Both the position numbers and the translations under genes were made by a program. Positions 60,575 to 64,000 of a DNA stretch of 64,000 nucleotides are shown piece after piece. The notes under the pieces are model-generated. The model made no database searches and was not told the origin of the DNA. It saw only the letters and a program-made list of their open reading frames with translations. Within the stretch, counting starts at the first letter, position 1; each line of letters begins with the position of its first letter. This DNA comes from Inonotus obliquus (Eukaryota; Basidiomycota; Agaricomycetes; Hymenochaetales; Hymenochaetaceae): positions 1,054,001-1,118,000 of the forward strand of contig JAJHTX010000009.1 in the NCBI GenBank assembly GCA_032164295.1. Reading direction: 5' to 3'.

Positions 60575-60802
60575 AACCTCACTAACCAAGTGCGTTCGAT
60601 TTTGTGAGTCACAAAGGCTGTCGCGCACGGGACTTGTCCAAGGTTGTCGACGTAGATGTGCAGGGTGAAACCGTGAACAGCATGGTTGCCCAACTATCGT
60701 CACTTGCAAACGAAGTTATCTGGGTGTCGATCGAAGTCGTTATTGCAGGTAGACTCGGTGGACAAGCATTTGTTCCTGACGTGAAAGGGGTGTGGAAGGT
60801 TA
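60575..60802 (+). pseudogene. Captured fragment of a Nik1/group III hybrid histidine kinase (HAMP repeats)
   Basis: Inside the hAT-like element the plus strand reads NLTNQVRSIL, a TGA in place of a sense codon, VTKAVA, and then after a one-base shift DLSKVVDVDVQG. It continues TVNSMVAQLSSLANEV and GGQAFVPDVKGVWKV. These are the hallmark phrases of the poly-HAMP region of fungal Nik1/Os-1 osmosensing kinases. A short internal segment between VQGE and TVNSMV, present in the family, is missing. The fragment covers roughly one HAMP unit and has no kinase domain. It ends where the oppositely oriented USP fragment begins. Confidence 0.85.
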
Positions 60803-60806
60803 GTTA

Positions 60807-61525
<719 letters not shown>

Positions 61526-61554
61526 AACGACCTTATTTTGAATTTCTTAATACG

Positions 61555-61755
61555 GAATGTGGTCCGTTGCGTACCTGCCAAACCGGTCCAGTCCAGGTCC
61601 GGACTGGTCCACCCCGGTCCGGAAAAACAGAAGGGAGCCGGACCAAGGACCGAACCAACCTGGACCTCAGCTGAACCGGACCTGAACTGGACTGGACTGT
61701 TGGTTCGGTCCGTGTCCGGACTGCGGTCCACACGGTCCAGGACCGGACTTCGGCA
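61555..61755. repeat. Right subterminal array of GGTCCGGACC-like motifs
   Basis: This is the counterpart of the left array. Units such as GGTCCAGTCC, GGTCCGGACT and GGACCGAACC recur throughout, and the outermost 23 bp are the inverted copy of the left end. Confidence 0.75.
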
Positions 61756-61761
61756 ACCCTA

Positions 61762-61769
61762 CCTGGGAT
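61762..61769. repeat. Target-site duplication, right copy (CCTGGGAT)
   Basis: This is identical to 60325-60332 and directly abuts the right TIR of the hAT-like element. Confidence 0.88.
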
Positions 61770-62238
61770 GCTTATAAACAAGACGATGCTGACGGGGAAT
61801 CTCAAGGCTGAATGGAAACATGCACTTGCGTATCTGGGGCTTGAGCATAAGCCAGAACTTGAAAGTGCTTCGGATAGTGTTTACATTGTGGTTGAAAAGG
61901 TTCGGGACCGAGGATTACTCAAAGTCGTACAAGCTTCCACATTAGGATGTACCGAGCGTACCGAACCACATATTGAGCGGTACCTCAAAGCTCTGACAGA
62001 ATGGTGGAAGGAGCTTACCGGGATTGCTTATGACACTTTCATTATAGGGCAAAACGCAGGCATCCAGTTAACGTATAACGGCTGTAAGGTAATACTAGCA
62101 GGTTGGATCGTCCCTTCGAGGATAGTACAGCTATCTCCAGACAAGGATGGAAAGGTACGTTATCACGGTCGCCGTCCTTATGCAAGCAGTGAGAGTGCTA
62201 ATTCACACTTCAGTACTACGAGAATGTCTATCTGACTA

Positions 62239-62608
62239 CTGTACGCATCTGTACGGGTGCAACCGAGACGACTGCGTTACAGCAACGAAACTGCCAACCA
62301 GGGCAGGGTTACGCGTTACAGAGCCTATTCCAGGCAACTAAAACAACCGGATGGAGACGATAGGTCCGAAATGGCTTCCGAAAGAGGGATGCCACACGCC
62401 GGGAAACACCTCTTCTGGAAGTGCAATTTACTTCCCGCCCAAGAACATACCAAATATAGGCAAACTGAGCTATTCCAGAGAAAATTAGGAAGATTTTTCT
62501 GCGTTACGCCCTTTATGAAGCAACCCGACCCTTGCGTTACACGTTACACCAAGCAACGCAACCAAGGCTGCGTCACCGTTACGGTTGCACCCGTACAGAT
62601 GCGTACAG
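62239..62608. mobile_element. TA-flanked MITE (Tc1/mariner-like), 370 bp
   Basis: The ends are perfect 27-bp inverted repeats starting CTGTACGCATCTGTACGGGT (62239-62265 and 62582-62608). A TA dinucleotide lies at each outer edge (62237-62238 and 62609-62610), as expected for Tc1/mariner insertion. The interior has no coding capacity but repeats GCGTTAC/GTAACGC near both ends. Superfamily assignment rests on the TA duplication only. Confidence 0.75.
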
Positions 62609-62617
62609 TATGTGGGT

Positions 62618-63666
62618 GTGGGGAGTGGCAATCCGCGTCAAAAAAGTGTCCTGTGATTTTTTCGTTCGGAGCTTGAATAATTACTTTATATGTATCATAA
62701 CGACGATCCTTTTTTACCGCTGTACCTTTCATATTGTCCCTGTCTGCTGCTGAGGATATCATGTCATTCTACTCATAAATAAGCATCAAAACAGTCCATA
62801 CATATTGATTGAACTGAGTATCCAACACAACTAATGAATAATCAGTAATACTGGCAATTTTTACTGCTGGTTTTCGTCACCAATAAACCTATGAGCTGCA
62901 TATAGTGCAGAAATACGTTGAGTATTGCTAAAAACATGCATATATTCAGCACTTCTAGACACACATACTATTGGTATACTATTATTGAAGCTTTAAAGTC
63001 TACCCAACCGATCTTTTACCTCATCTAATGTCATTGTATGCACTTCTCTCAGTGGTACATCTCTTGAATAAACAGGCCTCCATTGGCCTATATTGCATCT
63101 CCTCCTCTTATCTACATAATAAGAGCTGTATCTACCTCTTATGAAAGTAAAATAAGCGACTACACACAGTTGAGAATTGTTCTATCTCTTTCTTGTTCAA
63201 TTTGGTCAATCAGGCAATGTTTTTCGAGGCATTCTCATCAGGTCACCCGCTTGCTTTATTCCTTTTTTGTTAGTACTTCTGCATATCTTCCTGCTTCTTC
63301 TCCTCAGCAACAACTTGAAGAATTACTCAACTCAATGCATGGTGAGTATTTTACCATGTCTATCTTCAATTTCTTCAAAAAAAATTTTGAAGAAGTTGCC
63401 TAGTTCTTAAGATATGAGCCGAGATACCACCATATCTCAATAGACTTTTGTAGAAATTTTTTTTTTTTACACAGATACAATTTATGATACTAACTACATG
63501 AAATGTACAGTTTCTTTTGGCCATTATTGCATTGTGGATGGAGGTTAGTCAAGTCGAATGCATCTCTCAAAATCCGGTCACCGCTTATGCGTAACCGAGC
63601 TCCGGCAGGACGCGGCATGGGTCGTGGGAACAGGACACTTTCTTGACGCGGATTGCCACTCCCCAC
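62618..63666. mobile_element. Mutator-like (MULE-like) non-autonomous element, 1,049 bp
   Basis: The terminal inverted repeats match at 36 of 37 positions and begin GTGGGGAGTGGCAATCCGCG (62618-62654 and 63630-63666). Flanking direct repeats of 11 bp match at 10 of 11 positions: AGTATGTGGGT at 62607-62617 and AGTATGTGGAT at 63667-63677. TSDs of 9-11 bp and longer TIRs are typical of Mutator-like elements. The interior is clearly more AT-rich than its surroundings and shows no recognisable transposase. The left TSD includes the last two bases of the neighbouring MITE. Confidence 0.75.
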
Positions 63667-64000
63667 AGTATGTGGATTCGAATGAGACACCGAGTCACAT
63701 GGAGGGTCTAGCAACAGCGAACCACGATAAAGTGAATGAATGGGTCATTGACAACCATCTCTTCATCAATAATAAGTAGTATCATCATACATCTGAGTCA
63801 TCATGTTGTTATTTGCATGCATATGATTTTGAATCTCGAGGCCTGATAACCCTTGTGATATGCAAATAGGAGTACTGCTTTCCATTTACAATATGAATGC
63901 TACCCTTTAGGCTTTCAATGCAAGTTACAGCTACAGCCATTTGCAGAAGTACAGGGAATTCCATAATACAGTCTTTTTCAAAAGTCCTGCGACACGTGCC

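Overview
The window reads as nuclear DNA of a filamentous basidiomycete, most likely an Agaricomycete. Genes are dense and broken by many introns of about 45-80 nt with GT..AG ends. It holds STE3-type pheromone receptors, a basidiomycete-type secreted/transmembrane protein, an F-box/LRR protein and a full set of conserved eukaryotic housekeeping genes. I assigned homology by recognising protein motifs and built exon models by hand. Nearly every spliced model adds up to an intact reading frame.

Layout. 1-2.1 kb: 5' part of DML1/misato (minus), divergent from a small RG-rich protein (plus). 2.4-6.6 kb: two tandem STE3-like pheromone receptors (minus). 8.6-13.4 kb: RPN9 (proteasome lid, plus) and VPS36 (ESCRT-II, minus, with a 644-nt first intron). 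14.4-17.1 kb: single-pass membrane protein. 19.2-22.4 kb: PPR-like protein (minus). 23.7-25.4 kb: F-box/LRR protein. 26.4-27.8 kb: IQ-motif protein. 29.0-35.1 kb: RPA49 (Pol I) divergent from SET2 (H3K36 methyltransferase). 36.0-45.8 kb: a basic nuclear-type protein divergent from UTP10 (27 exons). 46.4-51.0 kb: CRIB-domain STE20/PAK-type kinase. 51.3-57.9 kb: START-like protein, mitochondrial HSP78, DUF1365 protein.

From about 58 kb on the character changes. Conserved intact genes stop, and the sequence holds a frameshifted Kelch-repeat relic and an uncharacterised ORF broken by DNA transposons. Three non-autonomous elements can be delimited to the base by terminal inverted repeats and target-site duplications: a 1,429-bp hAT-like element (8-bp TSD), a 370-bp TA-flanked MITE, and a 1,049-bp Mutator-like element (11-bp TSD) inserted at the edge of the MITE.

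The most interesting object is the hAT-like element. It is a Pack-type transposon carrying fragments of two unrelated host genes in opposite orientation: HAMP-repeat sequence of a Nik1-type hybrid histidine kinase, and the MATH domain plus catalytic-Cys box of a USP7-type ubiquitin protease with two introns still present. The intact parent genes are not in the window. Removing the element and one TSD copy rejoins the interrupted ORF in frame.

The receptors (about 2.5-6.6 kb) and the CRIB kinase (about 46-51 kb) belong to the same kind of signalling pathway in fungi. I found no convincing pheromone precursor gene, so calling this a mating-type B locus remains a hypothesis.
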